From contig NZ_JAEUAV010000026.1 of the NCBI RefSeq assembly GCF_019511605.1, positions 42,084 to 106,083 of the forward strand: DNA of 64,000 nt. The letters run 5' to 3'. This stretch comes from Paraburkholderia phenoliruptrix (GTDB taxonomy: Bacteria > Pseudomonadota > Gammaproteobacteria > Burkholderiales > Burkholderiaceae). The translations under genes were made by a program, and so were the position numbers. Shown piece after piece: positions 1 to 8,840 of the stretch; position 1 is the first letter of the stretch, and each line of letters begins with the position of its first letter. The notes beneath the pieces are model-generated. The model did not search any database. It saw only the letters and a program-made list of their open reading frames with translations, and was not told the DNA's origin.

Positions 1-177
1 CCAGTCGCCGCCCGCGCTGAGCATCGCTTCTTCTGTATAAACCGCCTCATGTGCGCGATGAAAATTACCGATCCCAAGATGAACGATGCCGATGCGCGGA
101 TCGCGCCACGCCGGCTGCAGTAGGTGGTTGCTCAAGGAGGCGAGGGCACTGCGGCGGAGCAAAGGGCGCGTGGTCAT
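1..177 (-). CDS. Mannitol dehydrogenase / fructuronate reductase family protein (5' end only)
   Basis: The first 59 codons of a minus-strand gene that runs off the left edge. The N-terminus contains RIGIVHLGIGNFHRAHEA followed by VYTEEAM, the Rossmann-type NAD(P)-binding start typical of the polyol-specific long-chain dehydrogenases (mannitol 2-dehydrogenase, fructuronate reductase UxuB, tagaturonate reductase). These enzymes interconvert keto-sugars or keto-uronates with polyols or hexonates in the cytoplasm. The gene is divergent from the mannonate dehydratase gene about 96 bp away, so fructuronate reductase (giving D-mannonate) fits best by context, but mannitol dehydrogenase cannot be excluded from the fragment. 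The ATG at 177 is the first in-frame start before the conserved motif. Confidence 0.8.
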   Translation of the reverse strand, partial: MTTRPLLRRSALASLSNHLLQPAWRDPRIGIVHLGIGNFHRAHEAVYTEEAMLSAGGDW

Positions 178-273
178 GTTTCAGGTCCTGGATGCGGGAA
201 ACCCGTCGTTGACGATTGAATATACTTGTATGGTAGCATCGGTTCAACCGAATGCGACTGAAGGAATTCCCCC

Positions 274-1482
274 ATGAAGATTGTCCGTGCCGATGTGATC
301 GTCACGTGTCCGGGCCGCAACTTCGTCACGCTGAAAGTGGTGACCGACGAGGGCGTTCACGGTATTGGCGACGCCACGCTGAACGGCCGCGAACTCGCGG
401 TAGCCTCGTATCTGAAGGACCACGTGTGTCCGCTACTGATTGGGCGCGATCCGGGGCGCATCGAAGACATCTGGCAATTCCTCTACAAAGGCGCGTACTG
501 GCGCCGCGGCCCGGTCACGATGACGGCGATCGCGGCTGTCGACATGGCCTTGTGGGACATCCTCGGCAAGGTAGCGAATCTGCCGCTATACAGGTTGCTC
601 GGCGGCGCGTCGCGAGAAAGCGTGATGGTCTATGGGCACGCAACAGGCCGCGACATTCCCGAAGCGCTGGATCGCTACGGAGAACATATCGAGCAGGGTT
701 ACAAGGCGATCCGCATTCAGTGCGGCGTGCCGAACATGCGATCGGTCTACGGCGTTTCGAAGGGCAACGGCACATATGAGCCGGCCACGAAAGGCGCTGT
801 CGAAGAACAAAGCTGGTCGACGGAAAAGTATCTGGATTTCGTGCCGAAGCTATTTGAAGCAGTGCGAGGCAAGTTTGGCTTTGACACGCATCTGCTGCAT
901 GACGTGCATCACCGCCTCACGCCGATCGAAGCGGCACGCCTCGGCAAATCGGTCGAACCGTATCGACTCTTCTGGATGGAGGACCCGACGCCTGCGGAAA
1001 ACCAGGCGGGCTTTCGTCTCATTCGCGAACACACGGTGACGCCAATCGCAGTAGGGGAGGTGTTCAACAGCATCTGGGACTGCAAGCAGCTAATCGAAGA
1101 GCAGTTGATCGACTACATCCGCGCGACGTTGACGCACGCGGGCGGCATCACGCACCTCAAGCGCATCGCTGACTTCGCTTCGCTCTATCAAGTGCGCACG
1201 GGTTGTCACGGACCTTCTGATCTGTCGCCGGTCTGCATGGGCGCGGCGCTGCATTTCGACCTGTGGGTGCCGAATTTCGGCGTGCAGGAATACATGGGTT
1301 TCCCGAAGGAGGCGCTCGACGTGTTCCCGCATGCGTGGACTTTCGAGCGCGGCATGATGCACCCCGGCGAGGCGCCGGGGCACGGTGTCGATATCGACGA
1401 AGAAGCCGCCGCGCGCTATCCGTACGATCCGGCGTATCTGCCCGTCGCGCGGCTCGAAGACGGCACGCTGTGGAACTGGTAA
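274..1482 (+). CDS. manD: D-mannonate dehydratase, enolase superfamily (ManD/RspA type)
   Basis: Cytoplasmic Mg2+-dependent enzyme that dehydrates D-mannonate to 2-keto-3-deoxy-D-gluconate. The protein is 402 aa, the usual length of characterised ManD proteins. It has an N-terminal enolase capping domain (about 1-115) and a C-terminal barrel. Residues expected for active ManD fall at the expected positions: metal ligands D210, E236 and E262, H212 (in HDVHHR), and R147 with Y159 in the mobile loop. This pattern argues for a true dehydratase rather than a low-activity RspA paralogue. An AAGGAA ribosome site precedes the ATG by about 10 nt. The gene heads a plus-strand run with two sugar-acid transporters, an idonate dehydrogenase-like gene and a GntR regulator, so it is probably induced by a hexuronate or hexonate. 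Confidence 0.93.
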   Translation: MKIVRADVIVTCPGRNFVTLKVVTDEGVHGIGDATLNGRELAVASYLKDHVCPLLIGRDPGRIEDIWQFLYKGAYWRRGPVTMTAIAAVDMALWDILGKVANLPLYRLLGGASRESVMVYGHATGRDIPEALDRYGEHIEQGYKAIRIQCGVPNMRSVYGVSKGNGTYEPATKGAVEEQSWSTEKYLDFVPKLFEAVRGKFGFDTHLLHDVHHRLTPIEAARLGKSVEPYRLFWMEDPTPAENQAGFRLIREHTVTPIAVGEVFNSIWDCKQLIEEQLIDYIRATLTHAGGITHLKRIADFASLYQVRTGCHGPSDLSPVCMGAALHFDLWVPNFGVQEYMGFPKEALDVFPHAWTFERGMMHPGEAPGHGVDIDEEAAARYPYDPAYLPVARLEDGTLWNW

Positions 1483-1532
1483 GGCAATTCGCAAGCTGCA
1501 TCGACAGATAAAACGACGGCGAGGAGACAGGC

Positions 1533-2903
1533 ATGGCAGACAGGCAAACCAGTGCGATGTTGCGGCGCGTCGCCGCGGCATCGACGATCGGCACCGCCGC
1601 CGAGTACTACGACTTCTTCGTGTACGGCACGGCCGCCGTGCTCGTGTTCGGCGCAAAATTCTTTCCGTCGGGCGATCCGCTGATCGGCACGCTCGCGGCA
1701 TTCGCGACCTATGCGGTGGGCTTCGTGGCGCGACCGCTCGGCGGCATCGTGTTCGGGCATTTCGGCGATCGTATCGGACGCAAGAAGGCACTGATCGTTA
1801 CGATTCTTATTGTTGGGCTGGGGACGTTTGCCATCGGTCTGTTGCCGGACTATTCGCAGATAGGCGTCTGGGCGCCTGCGTCGCTCATTCTGATTCGCGT
1901 GCTGCAAGGCTTTGGCGTGGGCGGCGAGCAGGCGGGCGCAGTGTTGCTGACGGCGGAATATGCGCCGCCTAGCGAACGCGGCTTCTTTGCAAGTCTCGTG
2001 CAGCTTGGCGCGCCGGCTGGTTTTCTGATTCCATCGGGCCTCTTCGCGCTGCTGAGCGCGACTCTCACACATGAGCAACTGCTTGACTGGGGCTGGCGCT
2101 TGCCGTTTCTCGGCAGCATCGTACTGGTCGTGGTCGGCCTGTATATCCGGCTTCGCACGGAAGAATCGCCGATCTTCGCCACCATCCGCGAGACGAAGGC
2201 CGTCGAGTCGCGGCCAGTGGTCGAAGTGGTCAGGCAATTCGGCCCGACGATCGCGAAAGGCGTCGGCGCGAAGTTGATCGAGGCGTGCACGTTCGCGATG
2301 TACACGATGATCGTTCTCGCCTATGGCCGCGCGCATAACATCAGCGAGAGTTTGCTTTTGCAGACGATCATCGTCGCAGTCCTGCTCGAGTTGATCGCGA
2401 TTCCGCTGGCAGGCGCGTTATCGGACCGCATTGGCCGGCGCACGACTTTCATCGCGGGCGCAGTGCTGCAAGTGCTGCTCGTCGTGCCGGTCTTTCATGC
2501 GATCGACAGCGGCAACCGCATCGCAATTCAGGCGGCGATGATTCTCGCGATTTCCGTGGGCCACAGGCTCTGCTATGCACCTCAGGCGTCGCTGTTTCCC
2601 GAACTCTTCCCAGCGCGCGTTCGATGCAGCGGCATAGCGCTCATCTGGCAGATCGGATCGCTGATCGGCAGCGGCGTGCTGGGGCTCGTCGCGGTCAAGC
2701 TGATCCAGGCGACGCACGGAAACTCGATCGGTTTAATTATCTATGTCGTCTTGCTCGGCGTCATTTCTGCCGTGTGCATGTTTCTTCTCCCGGAGACGGC
2801 CCCCGCGCGGCGCGGCGGTGATCTTCACGACTGGGGCACGACGCGGCACGAGCCGGCATCGCACGAAGCACTGACCGCTACCGCTTTCGCTGCGCGCCAG
2901 TAG
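1533..2903 (+). CDS. MFS transporter, metabolite:H+ symporter (MHS) family
   Basis: A 456-aa inner-membrane protein with about 12 hydrophobic segments. The N-terminal IGTAAEYYDFFVYGTAA stretch and the loop 2-3 motif FGHFGDRIGRKKAL are signatures of the MHS branch of the major facilitator superfamily (relatives of ShiA, ProP, KgtP and citrate transporters). A second copy of the motif, SDRIGRRT, lies after TM8. It probably imports an organic or sugar acid by proton symport. It lies 50 bp after manD, with a GAGGAG ribosome site, so it is likely in the same transcript and may bring in mannonate or a related acid. The substrate cannot be read from sequence. Confidence 0.85.
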   Translation: MADRQTSAMLRRVAAASTIGTAAEYYDFFVYGTAAVLVFGAKFFPSGDPLIGTLAAFATYAVGFVARPLGGIVFGHFGDRIGRKKALIVTILIVGLGTFAIGLLPDYSQIGVWAPASLILIRVLQGFGVGGEQAGAVLLTAEYAPPSERGFFASLVQLGAPAGFLIPSGLFALLSATLTHEQLLDWGWRLPFLGSIVLVVVGLYIRLRTEESPIFATIRETKAVESRPVVEVVRQFGPTIAKGVGAKLIEACTFAMYTMIVLAYGRAHNISESLLLQTIIVAVLLELIAIPLAGALSDRIGRRTTFIAGAVLQVLLVVPVFHAIDSGNRIAIQAAMILAISVGHRLCYAPQASLFPELFPARVRCSGIALIWQIGSLIGSGVLGLVAVKLIQATHGNSIGLIIYVVLLGVISAVCMFLLPETAPARRGGDLHDWGTTRHEPASHEALTATAFAARQ

Positions 2904-2968
2904 GCACGGCGAACTGCGCCAATATGCGTGCAAGTACGCACGCAGCACCTTGATACGGGATCACGACC

Positions 2969-4006
2969 ATGTTTGCAGCCGTTCTCCACGAACCGAAAAG
3001 ACTTCTTATCGACGAACTCGATGCGCCGCAGCCACAAGCTGGCGAGGTGCAGATACGCGTGCGGGCCGGCGGCATTTGCGGCTCCGATCTGTCGTACTAC
3101 TTCAAAGGAAAGAGCGGTGATTTCGCGGTACGCGAGCCGTTCGTGCTTGGGCATGAAGTGGCGGGTGAAATCGCGGCGCTTGGTGAGGGCGTGAGCGGTT
3201 TCACTGTCGGTCAGCGCGTCGCAGTGAATCCCGGGCTCAACTGCGGCGTCTGCCGATACTGCGTGAAGGGCATGCAGAACCATTGCCTGAACATGCGCTT
3301 CATGGGCAGCGCATCGACGTTTCCGCACATGCAGGGCATGTTCCGACAGTTCATCGCGGTGAATGCTCGTCAGTGTGTGCCGGTCCCGGACGCGCTCGAC
3401 TTTGCGCAGGCGTCGATGGCGGAGCCACTGGCGGTGGCCCTGCATGCGCTGCGGCTCGCGGGTTCGCTGGTGGGCGCCAAGGTGCTGTTAGTCGGCTGCG
3501 GACCCATCGGCTGCATCCTGCTTGCGGTGGCCAAACGCGCGGGAGCACATCGCATCGTGGCGCTCGATCTCGCGCGAAAGGCGTTGCAAATGGCGCAGAC
3601 ACTCGGTGCCGACGAAACCGTGCTGGCGACGGATCAGGCTCGCATCGATCAGTGGGCGCAGCAGCGCGGCGCTTTCGATGTCGTGCTTGAAGCCTCGGGC
3701 AGCACGGCCGGCCTCGACACTGCACTGCGGGCCGCGCGTGCGGGCGGCACCGTCATTCAGGTGGGCAATCTGCCGGCGGGACAGTCGCCGGTGGCGGCGA
3801 ATCTCGTGATGTCGAAGGAACTGCGCTATCAAGGCTCGTTTCGCTTCACCGACGAATACGCCGTTGGCGCTGAAGAGCTGGGTGCGCACAAGATCGATCT
3901 GCGCCCGCTAATGACCCACTCTTTCCCGCTAGAAGACGCCAACCGCGCGTTCGAAGTGGCGCACGACCGCACGCAGTCTATGAAGGTGCATTTGCATTTC
4001 GACTAA
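2969..4006 (+). CDS. Zinc-dependent alcohol dehydrogenase, L-idonate 5-dehydrogenase-like
   Basis: A 345-aa medium-chain dehydrogenase. The N-terminal catalytic domain has the zinc site GGICGSDL...GHEVAGE, and the structural-zinc cysteines are in NCGVCRYCVKGMQNHC. The C-terminal Rossmann domain has VLLVGCGPIGC. The arrangement REPFVLGHEVAGE with MRFMGSA is characteristic of L-idonate 5-dehydrogenase relatives, which oxidise L-idonate to 5-keto-D-gluconate using NAD(P)+. In this cluster it would widen the range of hexonates used alongside D-mannonate. The real substrate could be another hexonate such as L-gulonate. It follows the MHS gene by 65 bp in the same direction, probably in the same operon. 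Confidence 0.8.
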   Translation: MFAAVLHEPKRLLIDELDAPQPQAGEVQIRVRAGGICGSDLSYYFKGKSGDFAVREPFVLGHEVAGEIAALGEGVSGFTVGQRVAVNPGLNCGVCRYCVKGMQNHCLNMRFMGSASTFPHMQGMFRQFIAVNARQCVPVPDALDFAQASMAEPLAVALHALRLAGSLVGAKVLLVGCGPIGCILLAVAKRAGAHRIVALDLARKALQMAQTLGADETVLATDQARIDQWAQQRGAFDVVLEASGSTAGLDTALRAARAGGTVIQVGNLPAGQSPVAANLVMSKELRYQGSFRFTDEYAVGAEELGAHKIDLRPLMTHSFPLEDANRAFEVAHDRTQSMKVHLHFD

Positions 4007-4077
4007 CCGCATTACGTTCACTTTCTCGCATGAACCGCCCGCACAGAGAAGAGGCGGATCAACTGGAGACACACACC

Positions 4078-5376
4078 ATGATCAAGAGCCAGCGATGGTT
4101 CGTCGTCGGCCTGCTGTTTCTCGCGGGCGTCATCAACTATCTCGATCGCGCGGCGCTTTCAATTGCCGCGCCGCTGATCCAGAAAGACCTGAATTTCTCG
4201 CATGCGGAAATGGGCATTGTGTTCAGCAGCTTTTTCATCGGCTACGCGTTGTTTAACTTCATCGGCGGCGTGGCGTCCGACAGGTTCGGCGCAAAAAAGG
4301 TGTTCGGCGGCGCAATGGGCGTCTGGTCGATCTTCTGCGGCGCGACTGCGCTCGCGAGTGGCATCGTCTCATTGATCGTGCTGCGCTTGTTGTTCGGCAT
4401 GGGCGAGGGGCCCTTCAGTTCGTCGAACAGCAAGATGGTGAACAACTGGTTCCCGCGTCGCGAGGTTGCGAGCGCGATTGGCGTGATCAGTGCGGGGACG
4501 CCGCTCGGCGGCGCGCTCGCGGGGCCCGTCGTCGGCTACATGGCCATCCAGTTCGGCTGGCGCTGGGCATTTGTTGTGATCATGATGTTCGGGCTTGCGT
4601 GGCTCGTGCTCTGGTCGATGACGACAACGGAGCACCCGCAGCAAAACCGGCGTGTGAAGCCAGCCGAACTCGAACTGATCCAGGCCGGCCAGCAGCAGGC
4701 GCCGTCGATGGAGCGCGCGCCCGGTGGCAAGCAGCCGGGACTCGGCTTCTATCTGAAGCAGCCGGTCATTCTGGCAACCGCTCTCGCATTCTTCTCCTAT
4801 AACTACGTGCTGTTCTTTTTTCTGTCGTGGTTTCCGACCTACCTGACCGAAGCGCACCACATGTCGTTGCACGACATGAGTATCGCGACGGTGATTCCCT
4901 GGTTGCTCGGCAGCATCGGCCTCGCAGCAGGCGGCTTCATCACCGATTACGTCTTGCGGTTGACCAGCAAGCCGTTGCTGTCGCGGCGCATAGTACTGAC
5001 GGTTTGTCTCGGCGTTGCTGCCGTGTGCGTCGGCTTCGCGGGACGCGTGCAGAGCATGCAGGGCGCAGTCGGACTGATGTCGGTGTCGATCTTCTTCCTG
5101 TACGTTACCGGTTCTGTCTACTGGGCGGTGATTCAGGATACAGTGCGCCGCGAAAACGTGGGCGGCGTCGGGGGATTCGTGCATCTGATTGCCAATCTTG
5201 CGGGTGTGATCGGACCGGCCGTGACCGGCTTCATCGTTCAGGCGACGCACGGCGCTTACGGGAGCGCGTTCATCCTCGCAGGAGCGATCGCGGTGATCGG
5301 CGCCGCCGTTGCGTTTGCGTTCATCCGTGAGCCCAGGTCGCAAAAAGAATCGGGAGAGCGTAAGCTAGTATGGTAG
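4078..5376 (+). CDS. MFS transporter, anion:cation symporter (ACS) family, hexuronate/hexonate type
   Basis: A 433-aa inner-membrane transporter. The N-terminus (LAGVINYLDRAALSIAAP) and the loop GGVASDRFGAKKVFGG match the ACS family that includes ExuT, GudP, GarP and DgoT, which import hexuronates, glucarate or galactonate with protons. About 12 hydrophobic segments are visible. The ATG at 4078, preceded by CTGGAG, gives the family's usual short N-terminus, so the ATG at 4030 was not used. This is a second sugar-acid importer of a different family within 3 kb, which suggests the cluster handles more than one substrate. Confidence 0.85.
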   Translation: MIKSQRWFVVGLLFLAGVINYLDRAALSIAAPLIQKDLNFSHAEMGIVFSSFFIGYALFNFIGGVASDRFGAKKVFGGAMGVWSIFCGATALASGIVSLIVLRLLFGMGEGPFSSSNSKMVNNWFPRREVASAIGVISAGTPLGGALAGPVVGYMAIQFGWRWAFVVIMMFGLAWLVLWSMTTTEHPQQNRRVKPAELELIQAGQQQAPSMERAPGGKQPGLGFYLKQPVILATALAFFSYNYVLFFFLSWFPTYLTEAHHMSLHDMSIATVIPWLLGSIGLAAGGFITDYVLRLTSKPLLSRRIVLTVCLGVAAVCVGFAGRVQSMQGAVGLMSVSIFFLYVTGSVYWAVIQDTVRRENVGGVGGFVHLIANLAGVIGPAVTGFIVQATHGAYGSAFILAGAIAVIGAAVAFAFIREPRSQKESGERKLVW

Positions 5377-5406
5377 GTTCGCACGATTATTTCTGATTGA
5401 CCCGGT

Positions 5407-6252
5407 ATGGACACGAAGACAGCAAGCCCGAAGGCCGCATCGCGGCGCGAAAAAGGAACCGCCGCGCTCACTGTGGTGTCGCCCGCCGCGAGCCGCGCAC
5501 GCACGGCGCCGGGCGACGCGAAGACGTCGCTGCGCGGCGCGCTGACGGGCTTGTCGCTCGAATCGCACGAGCCGATCGGCAAGCAGATTTTCCGCTCGTT
5601 GCGCGAGGCGATCTTCACCGGCTTGCTTGCGCCCGGCGCTCCGCTTTCTGAAAAGGAGGTATCGGAACTGTTCCAGGTTTCGCGACAGCCGGTTCGGGAG
5701 GCGTTCATCAAGCTTGTCGAGGCGGGCGTGCTGCAGGTGTTGCCGCAACGCGGAACGTTCGTAAAGCGGATTTCGCCGCGAAGGGTGCGCGAAGGGCGTT
5801 TCATTCGCGAGGCGATCGAGGCTGCAGTGGTACGCAAGGCGGCCGACGTGATCACGGATAAGCAACTTGCTGAACTTGCCGCGAATCTGCGTGAGCAGAA
5901 GGCCGCGTCCAGGCTGAACGACACTGCCGCGTTTCTCGCCTGCGATGAGCAGTTTCACTTTCTTATCGCACAGTCCATCGATTGCGTCGCGGCATGGGAG
6001 ACGATTCAGGACATCAAGGCGCAGATGGATCGGGTGCGCTATCTGAGCCTGAATGAAGTTTCGCCGCTCGATCTTCTGATAAAGCAGCATGCGCTGATCG
6101 TGAACGGGCTGAGGGCGCACGATCCCGACGCGGCGGAGAGTGCGATGCGCGCGCATTTGCGCGAGATTCTGGTGTCGCTGACGCCGGTCGCGAAGCTCAA
6201 CCCGGACTGGTTCGAGCCGGATGAACCCGCAGATGTCGGTTTGACGTGGTGA
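5407..6252 (+). CDS. GntR-family transcriptional regulator, FadR/FCD subfamily
   Basis: A 281-aa regulator. Residues about 1-50 are an Ala/Arg-rich extension. A winged helix follows (GKQIFRSLREAIFTGLLAPG, then SEKEVSELFQVSRQPVREA), and then a C-terminal all-helical FCD ligand-binding domain with the DEQFHFLIAQS segment that usually supplies metal and ligand contacts. Relatives ExuR-like, UxuR and GntR-FCD proteins repress sugar-acid genes until a hexuronate or hexonate binds. It lies 30 bp after the ACS transporter, so it is probably co-transcribed and autoregulatory for the manD cluster. The effector is not deducible. Confidence 0.85.
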   Translation: MDTKTASPKAASRREKGTAALTVVSPAASRARTAPGDAKTSLRGALTGLSLESHEPIGKQIFRSLREAIFTGLLAPGAPLSEKEVSELFQVSRQPVREAFIKLVEAGVLQVLPQRGTFVKRISPRRVREGRFIREAIEAAVVRKAADVITDKQLAELAANLREQKAASRLNDTAAFLACDEQFHFLIAQSIDCVAAWETIQDIKAQMDRVRYLSLNEVSPLDLLIKQHALIVNGLRAHDPDAAESAMRAHLREILVSLTPVAKLNPDWFEPDEPADVGLTW

Positions 6253-6305
6253 GGCCTTGTGTGTTTGCCGCGCAGCTCCGCTGACTGATTGTGGAAGTGT
6301 AGCGG

Positions 6306-6395
6306 TCAACCCATCCCGGACACGGCGTTAAGTTTTTCTTGCGCCGCAGCCGGCGCCAGTCCTTCATTGAAGTGATGCGGCCGTATTCAGTCGTA
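6306..6395 (-). pseudogene. Relic of an IS3-type transposase C-terminus
   Basis: Reading the minus strand from 6395 to the stop at 6306-6308 gives YD, an in-frame stop (6387-6389), then IRPHHFNEGLAP and a Lys-rich tail ending in VSGMG. Tyr-Asn-x-x-Arg-Pro-His followed by a Leu-x-Pro segment is the usual end of the IS3-family DDE integrase domain. The internal stop replaces the residue that is usually Trp. No more of the transposase is recognisable upstream, where a second relic begins. It is a dead fragment, judged by eye and not by alignment. Confidence 0.5.
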
Positions 6396-6420
6396 CCGGT
6401 GCGTGGCGGCCGGCATCAAG

Positions 6421-6636
6421 GTGTACTTCTGCGATACACAGCAACTCTCGCAACGTGGCCGGAACGAAAACACAAATGCGCTTCCGAGACAGTACTTCCC
6501 TAAAGGTACCGATCTCTCTGGTTATTCAGGCGAATCTCAATGGCGTGGCAATGTGGCTCAGTGAACGCGCCGAAAAACACCAGACTTCGATATATCAGGC
6601 GAACGATTTCGCCAATCCGTTACATCGACCGGTTCA
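6421..6636 (+). pseudogene. Relic of an IS30-family transposase C-terminus
   Basis: The plus-strand reading starting at 6421 contains RGRNENTNALPRQYFPKGTDL, which closely matches the conserved RG-NENTNGL-RQYFPKGTD block of IS30-family transposases. An in-frame stop follows at 6562-6564, then RRKTPDFDISGERF, resembling the family's RPRKTLGF-TPAE-F end. The N-terminal two-thirds of the transposase is absent. It is a truncated, stop-bearing insertion-sequence remnant. Together with the IS3-like fragment it marks this stretch as a past integration hot spot. The rest of 6253-6902 shows no credible gene. Confidence 0.75.
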
Positions 6637-6902
6637 ATCCGCAGTCGCGTGCCGATGACCAGTCAGGCCGAGGGCGGCCAGAAACAGGTGTTCGACACTC
6701 CTGCCAGATCGTTGACAATCGATTGGACTGTTGCGCCAGCCATGAAAATGCGAGCCAATCTGGCTACTCGACTCCTGCAAGGCGGGCCTGGTGAGTAGGG
6801 GCATGAACGAACAGACCATCTGAAGATGAGCAAGAGCGGCTAGGTGCGATGTCTTCACCATGAGCGACCATAACGCCAGTCGCACGATTCAATATCCAGA
6901 CC

Positions 6903-7775
6903 ATGCAAGCTCATGTTGATACCACTCACGCTTACACGAAGCGCTTCGATGCCGTACTTGCGTACATCGAAATGAACCTCGATGGCGACCTGTCAGTGGA
7001 AGCGCTAAGTCGCGTCGCGAACTTCTCGAAGTTTCATTTTCATCGGCAGTTTGCCGCTTATGTGGGAGTGCCAGTCGCGCGCTTTGTACAACTGATGCGA
7101 TTGCGCAAAGCTGCACACCGTTTGGCTTCACGTGAGTTCTGTTCAGTGCTCGATGCCGCGTTCGACGCGGGCTTCGACAGCCCCGAAGCGTTCAGTCGTG
7201 CTTTCAAGCGGGCATTCGGCATGGCGCCGAGTTCGTTTAGACAGCATCCGAACTGGCAGATCTGGAGTGCGGCTTTTGTCATCCCCTATCTTTCGAGGAA
7301 ACTCACCATGCAAGTACAAATTGTCGATTTCTCAGAAACGCGCGTCGCCGCGCTTGAGCACTGCGGACCTACTGGGCTCGTCAACGAGAGCGTGCGCAAG
7401 TTCGTTGACTGGCGCAAGCAAAGTGGGCAATCCCCTATTGCGTCGAGCAGAACTTTTGGTATCCCGCGCAATAACCCTGACACCGCGCCGGCAGATGCAT
7501 TCCGCTTTGACATTTGCGGAGAAATCGACGGGCCCATTGCGTCCAACAGCTACGGTATTCGCGAACTTGTTATTCCGGGCGGTCGATGTGCTGTCGTTCG
7601 ACATTTCGGATCCACCGACCACGTCGGCGAGACAATCTATCCGATCTATCGCGACTGGCTTCCCGCAAGTGGAGAAGAACTTCGGGACCATCCACTGTTC
7701 TTTCACTACCTGAGCGTCTTTCCGGAAACGCCGCAGGAGCAGTGGCAAACCGACATCTATATCCCACTCGTGTGA
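6903..7775 (+). CDS. AraC-family regulator with GyrI-like effector domain
   Basis: A 290-aa protein. Residues about 10-115 form the two helix-turn-helix motifs of AraC/XylS regulators (LSVEALSRVANFSKFHFHRQF, then VLDAAFDAGFDSPEAFSRAFKRAFG). Residues about 135-290 form a GyrI/SbmC-like domain (from MQVQIVDFSETRVAALEHCG to TDIYIPL) that binds small hydrophobic ligands in Rob-, BmrR- and SbmC-type proteins. The order is DNA-binding domain first, as in Rob. It probably activates a stress or drug-response gene. No obvious target lies next to it, and the decayed transporter downstream is too broken to serve. It appears intact despite lying among mobile-element relics, with less extreme GC than the flanking backbone. 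Confidence 0.85.
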   Translation: MQAHVDTTHAYTKRFDAVLAYIEMNLDGDLSVEALSRVANFSKFHFHRQFAAYVGVPVARFVQLMRLRKAAHRLASREFCSVLDAAFDAGFDSPEAFSRAFKRAFGMAPSSFRQHPNWQIWSAAFVIPYLSRKLTMQVQIVDFSETRVAALEHCGPTGLVNESVRKFVDWRKQSGQSPIASSRTFGIPRNNPDTAPADAFRFDICGEIDGPIASNSYGIRELVIPGGRCAVVRHFGSTDHVGETIYPIYRDWLPASGEELRDHPLFFHYLSVFPETPQEQWQTDIYIPLV

Positions 7776-7929
7776 CGGGAGACGATTCTGCGGCGGTCAC
7801 CTTGTGATTGCCGCAGTCTGAACAGCTATCGAAAATGCGAAGATGAGGCTGGGTACATGCGACTCGTCGATCTATGTTCCAGTTCCAGCCAGCCAACAGT
7901 GACGGCCTGGAGCGCCCGCTGCGCTTTTC

Positions 7930-7957
7930 AAAAAAGAGCCGGCTCGGTGAGCCGGCT
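7930..7957 (-). terminator. Rho-independent terminator (minus strand)
   Basis: A perfect 9-bp stem, AGCCGGCTC / GAGCCGGCT, with a 3-nt loop. Read on the minus strand it is followed by a run of six T. It sits just beyond the end of the broken MHS transporter on the same strand and is probably that gene's surviving terminator. Confidence 0.75.
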
Positions 7958-8040
7958 GAAAGTTTTGGTGATCCGAGGGCCGTACCAGAACTTAGAGGGC
8001 GCGCAATCGCGGGATGGCCGCTATAAGGAGCCTATCGTCT

Positions 8041-8411
8041 AGCGCAAGAATCGCGAGCGTTCAACGGGCGCGAGTGACAGCCGCTGTCCGCTTGCCCGTC
8101 TGCACGGCGCTCTGATCGCGCACAGACAAGCGTAGGAAAGCAGGCCTGCGCCTACTGAACCGACGACCACGGGAATGCGTCGCCCGATCCTGTCTGACAG
8201 CTTTCCGACGAATGGGATCACGATTACCGCGACGATGTTGCCGACGAACGGAATCACCAGATACGTGTTCGCGTGAAAGCCGATTCCGTAGGATGGTTGC
8301 ACTGCGTAGGCTGCGCCGAAGATGGTGGCGACCATCGCAATGACCGCGGCAAGCGCCACTTATTGCGATGCGGACGATGGCCAGGAGTTCCGTCGTACCG
8401 CTGATCATGTT
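8041..8411 (-). pseudogene. Broken MHS-family MFS transporter fragment
   Basis: The minus strand encodes an internal piece of an MHS transporter in two frames. ISGTTELLAIVRIA lies in the frame starting near 8408. A frame change near 8360 is followed by LAAVIAMVATIFGAAYAV and FVGKLSDRIGRRIPVVVG, the second-half motif of MHS transporters. The N-terminal half (TM1-6) and the last four or so membrane segments are missing. Roughly 125 codons of a 430-450 residue family remain. The fragment is non-functional. It is not a copy of the intact MHS gene at 1533-2903, whose equivalent segment differs. Confidence 0.7.
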
Positions 8412-8840
8412 GCGCCCTCGATGACGTTGGTGAGCGGTGATGATGCAACCGCCCGGTGGTTACGGGCAACGCCACAAATGAACGAGTAGCCCGGCGAGCG
8501 GCACCTCCGATTCTTGTATGAAGACCAGGCTTTGCTTCGTCCGACAATCGACGTTTGATTCGACCTGTAGAGAACCTTTAGCTTTCCGATAGCCTTCAAA
8601 TTTTTACCCATGCGCTGGCTAAGCATGTCGCCAATGCCGTGCGAACGGGGTCGACGCGTCATTGTTCGCCGTGGGGCAGGACTCGGGCCATCAAGCGACA
8701 TTCGCTCGCGACGTCGCTGGACGTTGGAACGTCGGCTCCACTCAGCAAACGGCCATTCGTTTACGAAAATCTAACTTTCCTTTCCAGCCAATGTGACCAG
8801 GCCGGCGGCAATTGCGGCAGGCCGCCAACAACGCCTGGAA

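Noticed and set aside
6634..6885. 83-aa minus-strand frame between the IS30 relic and the AraC gene
   Set aside because: No ribosome site or family, it overlaps the relic region, and composition looks random.
7857..8042. 61-aa plus-strand frame
   Set aside because: It spans the minus-strand terminator hairpin and the end of the broken transporter, with no recognisable sequence.
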